Assembly: GCA_963691815.1 (NCBI GenBank)
Contig: OY829645.1
Span: 40,604,094 to 40,668,093 of the forward strand
Reading direction: 5' to 3'
DNA: 64,000 bases
DNA from: Echiichthys vipera
Taxonomy: Eukaryota > Chordata > Actinopteri > Perciformes > Trachinidae
This document shows, one piece after another, positions 53,522 through 64,000 of the stretch (position 1 is the first letter of the stretch; every line of letters starts with the position of its first letter). Under the pieces are notes generated by a model. It was given only the letters and a program-made list of their open reading frames with translations. It did no database searches and was not told the origin of the DNA. The position numbers and the translations under genes were made by a program.

Positions 53522-54057
53522 TCCCAGTGCTAAAGGGAAAAGATGGGAGAACTGGGACATGACCTCATACTGTCTCCGTTTTTCAGGATCCTCTACTTTA
53601 CTACTCTACTACAAGTCCTAAAACCAATCTGGCAAAATTTTGAATACATAAACAGACTCTTCTAAAGTTGTATTATCACAAACCTCATTCACTGGTTCAA
53701 AGTCAATCCTCGCAGCGTTCTTGCGGTGAACATTTCAGTCTGCTGTTCCACAAATTGAGTTTGTTCCATAAGTTGCTAGACTCTTCCTTGCATACTGCCT
53801 TATTTTGACAGGGAGAAAAAGAAAAAGAGATCCATATACTCCCCTCTGCCTCATCTAACTACTGTGTCTATCTCAGTGGTAAGCAGGAGTGTGGCTGTGT
53901 GGATGATACGTGAGGGTGTCCTGAATCTGACAATTACATCTGGCTGTCAACTCAGTTATCCTAGCCCATGCGCTTCTCTGCTTACCATTTAATGGGGAAG
54001 ATAGACTGTTGCCTCTCTCATCAGTAATGTCAGCTCAAGGAGTTCATAGGAACAGTA
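53522..54057. other. Intergenic DNA, no gene seen
   Basis: Nothing recognised between the LINE tail and the next LINE 3' UTR fragment. Confidence 0.5.
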
Positions 54058-54520
54058 GATTCAAGATTCAAGATTCAAGAAGCTTTATTTATCCCGAGGG
54101 AAATTATTGTGCAACAGTTTCAATACAAAGGTGGGAAAGGATCAGAGTAACAATAAGCATAAAACATAAATCAAATCAAAAATAAAGCTAACGTAAAATA
54201 AATCAAACAATTAACTAAGTGTGACAGAGTGCAACAGACGTCGTGGTTAAGCGTAGGTAAATAAAATATACAACAATACGCAGCGTGCAGTGTAGCAGCA
54301 GATTGAAATAAAATAAGTACAAACTAAATAAGTGATAAGGAGCGATAATTGAAACAGTGTTAAAAATGTAGCAGCATTTCCTACCAAGCTAAGTGACAGT
54401 ATGGCACAGTGAAGTGTAGCAGCATTTCGTACTGAAGTAAGTAAGTTACAGTAAAGTACAGTGTAGCAGCATTTTACTGAGATACGTTACAGTAAACCAC
54501 AGTGAAATGTAGCAGCAGTA
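54058..54520 (-). mobile_element. LINE 3' UTR fragment
   Basis: TTCAAGATTCAAGATTCAAG followed by AAGCTTTATTTATCCCGAGG starts the same inverted tail as at 21,091. It then shares the AACAATACGCA.CGTGCAG and repeated 'TGTAGCAGCATTTC' segments with 21.3-21.5 kb and 46.1-46.3 kb. The repeated TGTAGCAGCATT/AAGTTACAGTA unit is copied five times here, more than in the other copies. Confidence 0.82.
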
Positions 54521-57160
54521 CTGTACAAAGCAGCCTTCACTGCATTATTTAGATACTGGCCACTGCTGTGACATGATGTCCTCTCATATATGTTGCATTA
54601 TTTGGTTTTGAAAACATAAAGATATCATTTCCTCTTTTTTTCTTTGACTGTTACATCATTTCCAACTAGGGACATGACAAGCGATGAAACACCACTTGAT
54701 GGAGAGAGGTTTTCCTTTCTTTGTGACTATATAGATCCGTCGATACCCTGTGGTAATTTGAGCCAATCAAATATGCTTTACACCTGCTTTATAATTTTGC
54801 TTGTCAGAAAACCAGAAATGTTCCTTGGTTTTGTATGATAAAATGTATCATAGAGCTTCTGTAAGCTTATTTTAAGTCAGTATTCAAGAGCATTGCTTAA
54901 ACTCAGGTTTGGATAGAAAAACATCCAACACTGTTCTATTGACAATTAACAACAACCTGTAGAGCTGCTGCTTCTCAATCCACAGGGCACTGGCTTGTGG
55001 AGGTAGGGATCTTTTTCCAGTAGCTATGACAACCACATACATCTCTCTCCAGGTATGTATCTTCCACAGATGATGTATGGAATAGTATGTGATACAATCC
55101 CAAGAGGCACATAATGATGTTGCTGTATGTACATTATACATTCATCCTTACACTCACAGGTGGGTGCAGATCCTGAGGGGACATGTCCCCCCAATTTCTG
55201 AAAAGCATGAATTGCTCTCCTGTTTAGGACAAATAAACAAGAAAGGTAATCACAGTAAATAGTTCCAAGTGCAATATATATGATATATGATATATATATA
55301 TATATATAAATATTTGTGATGTATGGTGGCATGGTATGAGTTGCATAAAGAATGATGTGTAGATTGGTTTTACGTGAGCACTTGATCACATTTGCACTAA
55401 TGAACCTGTGCTCAGTGAGCACAGATGTTGATTTACATGCAGCAGGTGTTTGAGTCCAGCCTCTGCTCATGTGTTACAGTATGCACTATGCATATCTCAA
55501 ATCCATTTAGCTTAGCATCACTGTCTCTGTGTTTAATGAGAGTTTAATTCTGACGCATTAATTTAAAAAAAAAAAAAAAAAGACCTGCATCACAGGTGTC
55601 TGGTTTTACTGGCCGGTATCTAAAAGTTAATCCACACCTGCCAGCCAGAAAGAATAATAAATTCTCAGTCATCATGGTACAAATAATGTTAAGGTATAAT
55701 AAAAAGCAGAAGAGCTAATATCGATCCTTGTGTGACACCATACACGACAACAGTCTTATTTTAAAAAAGTGATTAATAGTCTCAAAAGCTTCTTGGTCCT
55801 CCTCAACCTGTATAATTATTGCTTTCCATCATAATGACACTTTTCAAAATCCATGTCACACTTCACAAATTGCATAGAATGGGTTTATTGCACTGAAACA
55901 GGAAATAAACTCTGACATATTCAGAATGTTTACATTTACAACTTGTTTATTTGAACTTCATCTTTTGGTATTTGGTAAATGTTTATTAAAAATACCACAT
56001 TCCCAAAGTCAGGCATCTTAAAGTTGAAGAATTTTAGTACAGTACATAGTACCGAGGTTCCTCCTTCACTTTATGAAAACCTTTTTTGACTTTGCTGGTA
56101 AATGAATCCTCCACAGTGATGGAATAGTCTATGTAGGATTTACTTTACAAATACAGGATCAATGAACCTCGTTTGAGTGAAACTAAACTATATAATGACT
56201 TCCATTATTTTTTCATGAGACAGCTGGGCTCAATGTAAGAAAAGCTTTCCCTGTACGATCAGAAGGCTTTCAGGTATGAATGCTGCTTGTTACAATGTGA
56301 TGTTTTAAATGAAGCTGAATATGAGGAATCGCGTTTGGAATTCATTACAGCAACAGTCTGATTGATATGCCATGCCAGAGCTCAAGTTCTCGGTTAGGCA
56401 ATAACACTACCTCTGTGTGGTTCAACATCCCCTAGCTGTTCTAGTATTGATCATCTATTTTCTCTTGTGCTCTGCCAAGATCAGCATCAGTCTGTTTGGG
56501 AAGTCATCAAATGGTTTATTATATAAAGCTTATGTTTGCTGCAGACCGGTGCATGTAACATATTTGTAATGGGATCTTGATCTCTGATACAGAAAAAAAC
56601 GAAATAACTACTTTATTTGAAACCCGTCATGTGTTCTATCTAGGAACGCTTATTACATTCATTTTATTCTATTGAAAGAAAATTGCCACGTCTGACAAAA
56701 AGAGGTCAAATACAACTAAAAAGTAAACCTTCTTACTAGACACAGTTCTCTAATTTAAGTCCTGACATTGTTTTTCAGCACTGACTCATATGGCTGCCAT
56801 CTTCCTCTGGATGTCTCTCCTACTTTGTTAAATAAAACGTCATTGAAGTTTATGTGAACCCTCAGCAGGTATTGGAGCTGCTGCTGATCATCCTCAGATG
56901 ATTCTGAGTTACAAAAGAACTGGACGAGACCTGAGGATGTCAGTACAGCTCTGTGTCCGCCTCAGATACATGCCTGCCAAAAGTATTCTCTGTTAAGTAA
57001 TCTCTTTCTCCCACTGTGTCCCTTCCTCTGCACTCCAATCAATGTATTCTCTGTATTTTCACAAATCGGCAGCAACCCCCGGTCTTCCTATCCTATCTAA
57101 ACTGCATTCTCAATTATGTTTCGTGGGAAACATACTTTGTTCCAGATTACGCTTGTTTCA
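54521..57160. other. Intergenic DNA with simple repeats, no gene seen
   Basis: Contains (AT)n at about 55,271-55,315 and an A17 run near 55,565. Small ORFs lack motifs. Confidence 0.5.
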
Positions 57161-57164
57161 ACAC

Positions 57165-57690
57165 CACAGCGGCTCATTGTGAAGTGGTTACATGTTTAAA
57201 CACATAGTTTACCTAATGTACTTGGTTTGGTTTTGAAAGGATTATAGTTTGGGTTAAAATACTTTTGTGTTTGTTACATGGGTTAACTTTTGTTTTTACA
57301 TAGGAAACAATTAGCAGTCTTTTGGATGATCCAAAAGTAACTGAGAATGTTTTTTGGCACCCATTAGCATCTGTATCATACGCAACAAGCCTTCAACTAA
57401 TACCATTATAAATCCATATGCACCAAAATGATATGTGATGATATGATATATAACAAGCAGCAAACTCTGTAAGTTAGGGTGGGTCAAACTATCACAGGAC
57501 TTTCACCCAGGAGACTGCTGTTTGTGTCCCAAGTAAAAGTGAAACTTAAGTTCTGTAAACTTATTGTACTTATTCAAACCCAAAACATCATCTTTTTCAA
57601 AACCTAACCAAGTAGTTTTTGTTTAAATTCACAAAGTTAACCATGTGTTTACAAACAGGATGCCTGTATCTAGAAAATAGTTTAACTCTT
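57165..57690. repeat. Inverted pair of dispersed repeat S
   Basis: The left part (57,170-57,300), inverted, reads AACCCAAACTATAATCC and CAAAACCAAACCAAGTACATTA, facing the right part (57,470-57,690) with GACTTTCACCCAGGAGACTGC, AACCCAAAACATCATCTTTTTC and CTAACCAAGTAGTTTTTG. The arrangement can be one foldback element or two opposite insertions of the family at 41.2 kb. Confidence 0.5.
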
Positions 57691-58012
57691 GTATTGTCTT
57701 CACTTTTGGGACCCCCTGGTGTCCCTCGGGTCAAACTGACCTGGGATTTATTTGGGGTTTTAAAAATAAGTCTGAAATAAAAATGACTTTATCTCAATTC
57801 CAATCAAGAGGGATACCAGATATGTTTAATGCCTGCAATCAGTCTCTACCACAACACAATAAACAATGAAAGTGTGATTCTTTTTTTTTTTTTGTGGTGG
57901 AGGTGGACACACACATGAGAGAGGGTAAAGAGTGGGGGACAGTGAGAGCAAAAGAGCTTCTCCGTGCTCAGATTATGATAATGTAATATTATCTTTGTGT
58001 CCGTGTGTGTGA

Positions 58013-58326
58013 ATAGAAATACTTAATTGATCCCAAGATCGGAAATTGCAGTGTAACAGCAGCATTACACACAGACACATCAAAACAGTAATATAAAAAT
58101 ACAATATAAAAGATACCTATAAAATACGTATAAATAAGCAGTCTAATTGTAGTGCAAATTTAAACATATAAGGTGCAGTGGACAGACATATAAGGTGTAA
58201 AAGTTGAACTGTTATTGTACAGTGTGATGGTATTTGGGAGGAAAGATTTCCTGTATCTGTCCCTTCGACAGTGGAGCTGGAGCAGCCTGCGTGAGAAGGC
58301 GCTCCGCTGTCTGACCACTGTGTGAT
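58013..58326 (-). mobile_element. LINE 3' end with RT C-terminus
   Basis: The minus strand reads VVRQRSAFSRRLLQLHCRRD followed by RYRKSFLPNTITLYNNS (58,310-58,210), the last residues of the CR1/L2/Rex1-group RT. The 3' UTR ends in the inverted GATCAATTAAGTATTTCTATTC. It is truncated on its 5' side by the GT microsatellite region. Confidence 0.8.
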
Positions 58327-58367
58327 GGAGAGGGTGCCGATCATTGTCTTTGATGGCTTACATCATG

Positions 58368-58370
<3 letters not shown>

Positions 58371-58463
<93 letters not shown>

Positions 58464-58472
58464 TGTGTGTGT
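58371..58472. repeat. Long (GT)n microsatellite
   Basis: About 100 bases of almost uninterrupted GT, with one TTG interruption near 58,461. The valine-cysteine ORFs across it are artefacts. Confidence 0.97.
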
Positions 58473-60033
58473 ATTACTGTGTTTGGGCTTTGGTCTTTAA
58501 AGTTTGTTTACTGCCCCAACAAATGAATAGTTGGCAAATATATGGTAGATTATAGTTTACTGGTTTTCCGTGGTATAATTTTTATCCAAATCTATCCTAG
58601 CCTTGATACTTTTAGACCCAAAACTCTACAGAACTCATGTTATTAGTGAAAAGCTATAATACGCTGGTGGATGACTCACAGACAAGTGAACTAAGTGGTT
58701 TTGTTGGCCATACCTATCCACGTAGTTTTGTTTTAAATTTACATCAGTAACCATTTGTTCCCTGTGTTTAAAACAGCCATCACAGTGTGGCATAATAGTT
58801 ACTAGGGTTACCCAGTGCTAAGAAAGTGATGCCTATAGGACCTGACAAACGGCCGTATGTGACAGTTGGGAGGACAGGTTGATGCATGTGAAAAGAAGGC
58901 AGAAGACGGACATAGCAAGCGTAACCAAGGGAGGTGAAGCAAATGCTCAGTTACCCTGTGATTCAATAAAGCATTCGATCTGTGACCCACTCATTGCCCA
59001 CGTAACTTCCTAACCTTACCATCCCTCAAATCTATGAAGTAGAAATACTTCAATGCTCAAGCAGCTCTGATAACTGAAGAAATCCCTCAGGCATGGCAGA
59101 TGATGGGGTGTCAGACCTATTCTTGGGAAGATCAGCCACCATGAAGTCATAGCCCTGGTTCATTTATAATTAAGCTGGGGTAAGGAGCATAAATTATACA
59201 GTATTTTATTCATCTAGGTATGTGCCATCTTTAAAAGTTTCATGAGAAGCTTGCATGATATTAAACTCACTCAGTGGACCACAGCAGCTCTTGTTGGATA
59301 CATGTCTTTAGTATAAATAATCCAACCATCCAATACATGAAACATGCTTTATCATGGAAAAAATGTAATTGAAACATGAAATGTTTTATATAATTTTAAA
59401 AACACACCTGTTTAAAATCATTTATGGCATGCTAATGAATGCGTCCTCTGCTTAACATACACAGTTTCTATTTCCAGACATTGATTAGCATGATCCCTTC
59501 ATGTGTTTGTTCTGTTTACTGACATGTTAAATACAGTAAGTTTAGCATGAAGGGCAGCAAGGACATTCACCATAAATCTATTATTATTATTTCTACAAAC
59601 ACATAGAGGACCCTGTTATGTTGTAGAAGACATGACACATTTCCAGACACTCTACATCAATACATGAACATGTCAAAGCATTTATTTAAATTAAGGCTTT
59701 GAACAACATCAGATTCAGACGAGTATGGTGTTGTGAAAATGTAACAGTTCTTTCTGGTTCATAGCATTTGCCTCCCTCGCTGAGGTTTTTCCATTAAAGA
59801 TAAAGAGCCACTCAGTGGTTTTCCGCATAGAGAGTAATGGAAAGAGAATATCAAGCAGGTCAAGCAATTTGACAGTTCTATCTAATTGACAGCATACACA
59901 GGCAAAAATTAACTTATATACTTCATGCTTATATTAAGTGTCAATAAATTGCTTTTTGAAGTAGGAGGACGCGCACATACATAATCGAGATGTTTGAGTT
60001 ATAATTTCTACTGATAGTAATTTAAAATATATT
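58473..60033. other. Intergenic DNA, no gene seen
   Basis: A weak piece of repeat S (TACCTATCCACGTAGTTTTG, then GTAACCATTTGTTCCCTGTGT) lies near 58,710-58,780. Nothing coding is recognised. Confidence 0.5.
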
Positions 60034-60035
60034 TA

Positions 60036-60274
60036 CGCTGGAGATCAAAATTAGAGGACAAATTATGAATACTTCTGAAATATTGTTATTTTTTTAATGT
60101 TCATAATTTGAAAGAATATACACTGTGGCTATACCACTGCTGTCCTAGCTTTAAATTTTACAAGGACACAGATTCATTTCCCCCACAAAAGGCCTTTTGT
60201 CCATGTAAAACGTGCATGAGAAGTATAGAGGACGTTTCAACACTGCAGGAGTTGCTCGCCAGTTCAGTGCAACA
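60036..60274 (+). mobile_element. Tc1-like 5' end fragment (same family as 9.2-13.9 kb)
   Basis: TA at 60,034-60,035 precedes CGCTGGAGATCAAAATTAGA, the terminal repeat of the Tc1 family above. The 5' UTR continues to AAGGACACAGATTCATTTCC, matching half A at 10,313 (inverted). The transposase part near 60,235-60,272 reads FNTAGVARQFSA-like before it breaks into LINE sequence. This supplies the 5' end that both halves at 9-14 kb lack. Confidence 0.75.
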
Positions 60275-60812
60275 AAGTGGGCAACTTTGTCATTTGGAGT
60301 AAGCTGAATCATCTGCAGCTCAACGTGACTAAAACAAAGGAGCTCGTAGTGGATCTGAGGAGGGTGAAAACACCTGTGACCCCTGTCTCCATCCAGTGGG
60401 TCCCTGTCAACACTGTAGAGGAGTATAAGTACCTGGGGGTGTACTTTAATAGTAAGTTAAACTGGACTAGAAACGCTAAGGCTGTCAACAAAAAGGGCCA
60501 AAGTCGTCTAGGCTGAGGTTCTTAAACATCTGCTGGTCGGTGCTGAGGATGTTTTATGAGTCTGTTGTGGCCGGTGCGATCTTCTTTGCTGTCACATGCT
60601 GGGGCAGTGGGCGGAAGGTCCGAGACACCAACAGACTGAACAAACTTACCAGGAGGGCCGGTGATGTTGTGGGGGAGGAGCTGGAAACCCTGAGGTGGCA
60701 GAGAGGAGGATGCTGTCCAGGCTCCGGTCTATCCTGGACAATGTCTTCCACCCTCTCTACAACACACTGGCCCAACAGAGGAGGACCTTCAGCAGAAGTC
60801 CTCGCACTCCTC
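60275..60812 (+). pseudogene. LINE RT C-terminal fragment
   Basis: 60,277-60,516 reads NHLQLNVTKTKELVVDLRRV, IQWVPVNTVEEYKYLGVYF and SKLNWTRNAKAVNKKGQSRL. A second frame from 60,540 reads MLRMFYESVVAGAIFFAVTC, WGSGRKVRDTNRLNKLTRRA and ends in the C-terminal region near 60,780. A frameshift at about 60,515 separates them. It matches the plus-strand LINE fragment at 31.8-32.4 kb but keeps the middle section that one has lost. Both edges are cut into other elements. Confidence 0.82.
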
Positions 60813-61327
60813 ACATTTGATCGACAAATATAATTGTGTATCATCAGCATAACAATGAAAGTCAATGGAGTGCTTCCTTATAATATTTCCTAAGGGAAGC
60901 ATATATAAGGTGAAAATAATTGGTCCAAGGACAGAACCCTGTGGACCTCCCTGACTGACTTTAGTGTGCATGGAGGATTTGTCGTTAACATGTACAAACT
61001 GAGATCTATCTGATAAATACGACTTAAACAGCTTAATGTGGTTCCTTTAATGCCAATTAGGTTCTCCAGTCTTTGTAGCAGGATGCAATGGTAAATAGGG
61101 TCGAAGGCCGCACTAAGATCTAGTAAAACAAGTACAGAGACAAGTCATTTTTCTGAAGCTATTAGAAGGTCGTTAGTAATTTTACCAGTGCTGTCTCAGT
61201 GGTATGATTCATTTTAAATCCTGACTGGAAGTCCTCAAATAACTCATTATTATGTAAAAAGTCGCACAGCTGTTTGGCGACTAATTTCTCGAGGATTTTA
61301 GAGAGAAAAGGAAGGTTAGATATCGAT

Positions 61328-63676
61328 CAGACCTGGGCGTTGTACGGCCTGCGGGCCACATCCGGCCCTTTGGTTGACTTTGACCGTCCCGTGTAAGGTT
61401 AATTGGAAATTACAAAATAAACATATTGTCTTATTTTACCTCATGCATGGACTGAAGCTGCGTTGCTTTTATTTTGAAGTTGTTTTTTATTCACGTACAT
61501 GATTACGCAATATGTGCACGTGCGCATGATTGGATCATTGTCACTAGCAAGTCACAAGACGAGTTTAGCCCTCAGAAATGTCCGCTGCTAAAAAAAGATA
61601 GGTAGATGCCGAATGCAGGGTTTTTCAACAAAAACTGGACTGCTAAGTATTTATTTACTGAAGTCGGAGGTAAAGCTGTGTGTTTAGTTTGCGGGGAGCA
61701 GATCGCTCAGACCAGCTTTGTGATATTGCACAAAATCGCTAAAAACAGTAAGCCGTTCTTGGTGGACTCTGCAGCACTAATATGCCCTGAAAAAAAAGCA
61801 GCATTTGAGAAAGTCCCGCTGTCCAGGCAAACCGTGACGAGAAGGGTCGAGGACATTGCGGGGAATCTGGAGCTTCAGCTGCAACATGAAGTGGCAAGTT
61901 TTGACTTTTTCTCCTTGGCTTTGGACGAAAGCTGTGATGTCCGTGACACAGCCCAGCTACTGGTATTTGTCCGCGGGATAACGGCGGACTTCAAGATTAC
62001 GGAGGAGCTGGCGGCAATGCGGCTGATGAAAGGGATGACTACAGGGAGTGATCTCTTCAAGGAGGTAAATGCGTGCATGGACACACTTGGACTGAAATGG
62101 GACAGACTGGCAGGTGTCACAACGGACGGTTGTCCGAATCTCACAGGGAAAAATGTCGGACTTTTAAAACGTATGCAAGATAAAGTAACTGAAATCGACG
62201 CAGATCAGAAATTGGTGTTTTTGCATTGTATTATTCACCAACATGTGTTGTGCAAGTCAGTGCTAAAAATTAACCATGTCGTTGATGTTGTTACTAAAAT
62301 AGTAAACTTCATCAGGTCACGAGCATTGAATCACAGACAGTTTGTCGCACTTCTGGAGGACCATGAGTCTGAGCATAGTGACATAGGCTACCACACAGCT
62401 GTCAGATGGCTCAGCCTGGGCAAAGTGCTAACAAGAGTTTGGGACCTGAAAACAGGGATTCAAGAGTTTTGTGAGAAGAAAGGCAAAGACATCCCAGAGC
62501 TCTCAGATGAGAACTGGATGGCAGATTTTGCATTTGCTGTTGATGTGACTGCACTGATGAATGACCTGAACACCAAACTGCAAGGCAGGGGCCTTTTGTC
62601 CATGAAATGCACACCCTGGTGAAGGCTTTCCTGAGAAAGATTAGGTTTCTTTCGAGCCAACTGGAGAGCAACAATCTCACTCACATGCAAACACTGAAAG
62701 AAGTCACACCATCAGCTGATCACCTCCGCAGGTACTCATCCATGTTAGGAGCATTGCATTGTGAGTTTTCAAGGAGATTTGAAGATCTCAGAACAATCGA
62801 GGATGAAATGTACATGATTTCCTCTCCATTTACCTGCAATGTGGTTGATGCACCCACTGATGTGCAGCTGGAACTCTTTGATCTGCAGTCTGATGCAGTA
62901 CTGGCAGAGCACTTTAAATCAGGATCTCTGCTGGATTTCTACTCTTCTCTCAAGGAGGAGAACCTTTCAAACATGAAGAGACATGCTCAGAAGATGTTGG
63001 TTCTCTTTGGCTCCACCTACATATGTGAACAAACGTTTTCAATGATGAAGTTTACAAAATGCAGGCATAGATCCTCTCTCACTGACGATCATCTGTCAGC
63101 TGTGCTTCGCATCTCCACCTCAGACATTCAACCTGACTTTGATGCACTCGTTAAAGCCCAGCAGAGACTAGATTTCTCTCACTGAACAAGAAAAAAGAAT
63201 TTAATAATGTAAGAAGGTGGAAGTTTTAAAGCATGTTTTTATGGTTGAGTTGTGCATGATTTTAATTGTAGTGTGGTTATTTTTATTTGCATGTTTAGTG
63301 TGTTTTTATGATGTTGTTTTAGTGATTTATTTATTTCATTACATGCTTTTTTTCAGAGATATCGATTACCTGATTGCCTGCGTCAAAGTTTATTGGATAA
63401 ATGTCACAGATGGTAAAAAAACGTTCACATTTTGTTTACCATTGTTTTGGGAAAATTTGATTGAATAAATGACATTTTTTGCAAGGCAAACTCACTTTTT
63501 CATTGCTTAATTATGATATATACTCTTACCAGCTTGTCAAAACAATGCTATTTACTGCTTTTTATAAAGAAATACAATTAATAATATGAAGAATTGAGTT
63601 CAGCCTTTTGGCCGGCCCTCCACAATATTTTCAGTTTCTCATGTGGCCCCATAGAAAAAAGAATTGCCCACCCCTG
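61328..63676 (+). mobile_element. hAT transposon (Charlie/GTF2IRD2-like group), near full length
   Basis: The left end CAGACCTGGGCG and the inverted right end CAGGGGTGGGCA are the terminal repeats. ATATCGAT (61,320-61,327) and ATATAGGT (63,677-63,684) are an 8-bp target-site duplication with two mismatches, as expected for an aged hAT. Internal subterminal GGCCGGCCC-like and GGCCACATCCGGCCC blocks mirror each other. The element carries a large transposase gene on the plus strand and sits in the minus-strand LINE. Confidence 0.9.
61606..63185 (+). pseudogene. hAT transposase, one frameshift from open
   Basis: Frame 1 (61,606-62,622, 338 residues) has a CLVC pair at residues 26-29 from a BED finger whose His half is missing, SLALDESCDV (first catalytic Asp, residue 107), VTTDGCPNLTGK (second Asp, residue 174), LHCIIHQHVLCK (C..H motif), and YHTAVRWLSLGK. 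Frame 2 (62,607-63,185, 192 residues) gives the end: HCEFSRRFEDLR, KMLVLFGSTYICEQTFSMMK and LTDDHLSAVLRIS, the hATC dimerisation region. One frameshift at ~62,580-62,605 separates the frames. Relative to the family, the finger end and a short stretch near residue 51 are also missing. It would be a nuclear cut-and-paste transposase. Confidence 0.88.
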
Positions 63677-64000
63677 ATATAGGTCTTTAGTTGGCTAATA
63701 CCTCTGGATGAAGACTGGGCTTTTTAAGAAGAGGTTTAATCACAGCTACTTTTAAAGACTGTGGTACATAACCTGCTGATAAAGACATGTTAATCATATC
63801 TAATACAGGAGTGCTAACTAAAGGTTACACCTCCTTTAGTAACCTAGTTGGGATAGAGTCTAGGAGACAAGTAGAAGGTTTTGATGCTGAAATAGTAGAG
63901 GTTAATTTGTTAAGGTCAACTGTAGAAAAGCAGTCCAAGACTATATCAGGTCACACAGTTGTTTCTAAGGTTCCCGGATTTGAAGAAACATTGGTGCCAA

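Larger units (their letters stand above)
60813..64000 (-). mobile_element. L2-like LINE RT, split by a hAT element; continues past the window
   Basis: The minus strand near 60,960-60,800 reads GGPQGSVLGPIIFTLYMLPL, IRKHSIDFHCYADDTQLYLS with an intact YADD box. Sequence from 60,972 to 61,319 and from 63,685 to the window end continues upstream through RT, with a readable LVLLDLSAAFD-like stretch near 61,120 and FQSGFK-like near 61,220 broken by stops. The hAT lies at 61,328-63,676. This LINE differs from the FSSAFNT-type LINEs. Confidence 0.75.

Noticed and set aside
58322..58555. Valine/cysteine-rich ORFs over 58,322-58,555
   Set aside because: They are translations of the GT microsatellite, not genes.

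Overview
This window reads as vertebrate, most likely teleost fish, nuclear DNA. It is A+T-rich, carries CA/GT microsatellites, and is filled with decayed copies of element types typical of fish genomes: Rex3-like RTE LINEs, L2/CR1/Rex1-group LINEs, Tc1 and hAT DNA transposons, a PIF/Harbinger derivative, BEL/Pao and Ty3/Gypsy LTR elements, and several miniature or foldback repeats. I could not recognise an exon of any host single-copy gene, a tRNA, an rRNA, a CRISPR array or a bacterial-style operon. The species assignment is an inference from element content only.

Layout. 1-4.1 kb: a LINE tail, then mostly featureless A+T-rich DNA. 4.1-9.0 kb: a degraded BEL/Pao retrotransposon with both LTRs partly visible and gag, protease, RT, RNase H and integrase remnants in order. 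9.2-13.95 kb: two halves of one Tc1-like family in opposite orientation, with outward-facing terminal repeats each flanked by TA; a 688-bp foldback MITE sits in the right half. 15.6-16.8 kb: a second Tc1 family with both ends. 17.66-18.11 kb: a MITE. 18.4-19.8 kb: a 5'-truncated LINE. 21.1-24.7 kb: a LINE split by a Harbinger-type element that carries only a Myb/SANT-like ORF. 25-29.3 kb: quiet DNA. 29.3-34.06 kb: a run of LINE pieces, a hAT transposase fragment and an unidentified dispersed repeat. 34.06-38.05 kb: a 5'-truncated Ty3/Gypsy pol with a probable 3' LTR. 38.3-42.2 kb: hAT remnant, microsatellite, second copy of the unidentified repeat, LINE 3' UTR. 44.7-47.5 kb: a head-to-tail mosaic of Rex3, Gypsy integrase and LINE, all on the minus strand. 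50.3-53.5 kb: an L2-like LINE with an esterase-type ORF1 broken by a solo LTR, an endonuclease, a missing RT, and a 3' UTR interrupted by an inverted copy of itself. 57-58.5 kb: inverted repeats and a GT microsatellite. 60.0-64.0 kb: a Tc1 5' end fused to a LINE fragment, then a minus-strand L2-like LINE split by a 2.35-kb hAT element, which has the best-preserved coding sequence in the window.

No genes here work together as a host pathway. The biology is the insertion history: several nestings can be read with target-site duplications (hAT in L2, Harbinger in LINE, solo LTR in LINE ORF1, MITE in Tc1), and several junctions join unrelated elements without an obvious duplication. All coding sequences called here carry stops, frameshifts or truncations, except possibly the short Myb-like ORF.
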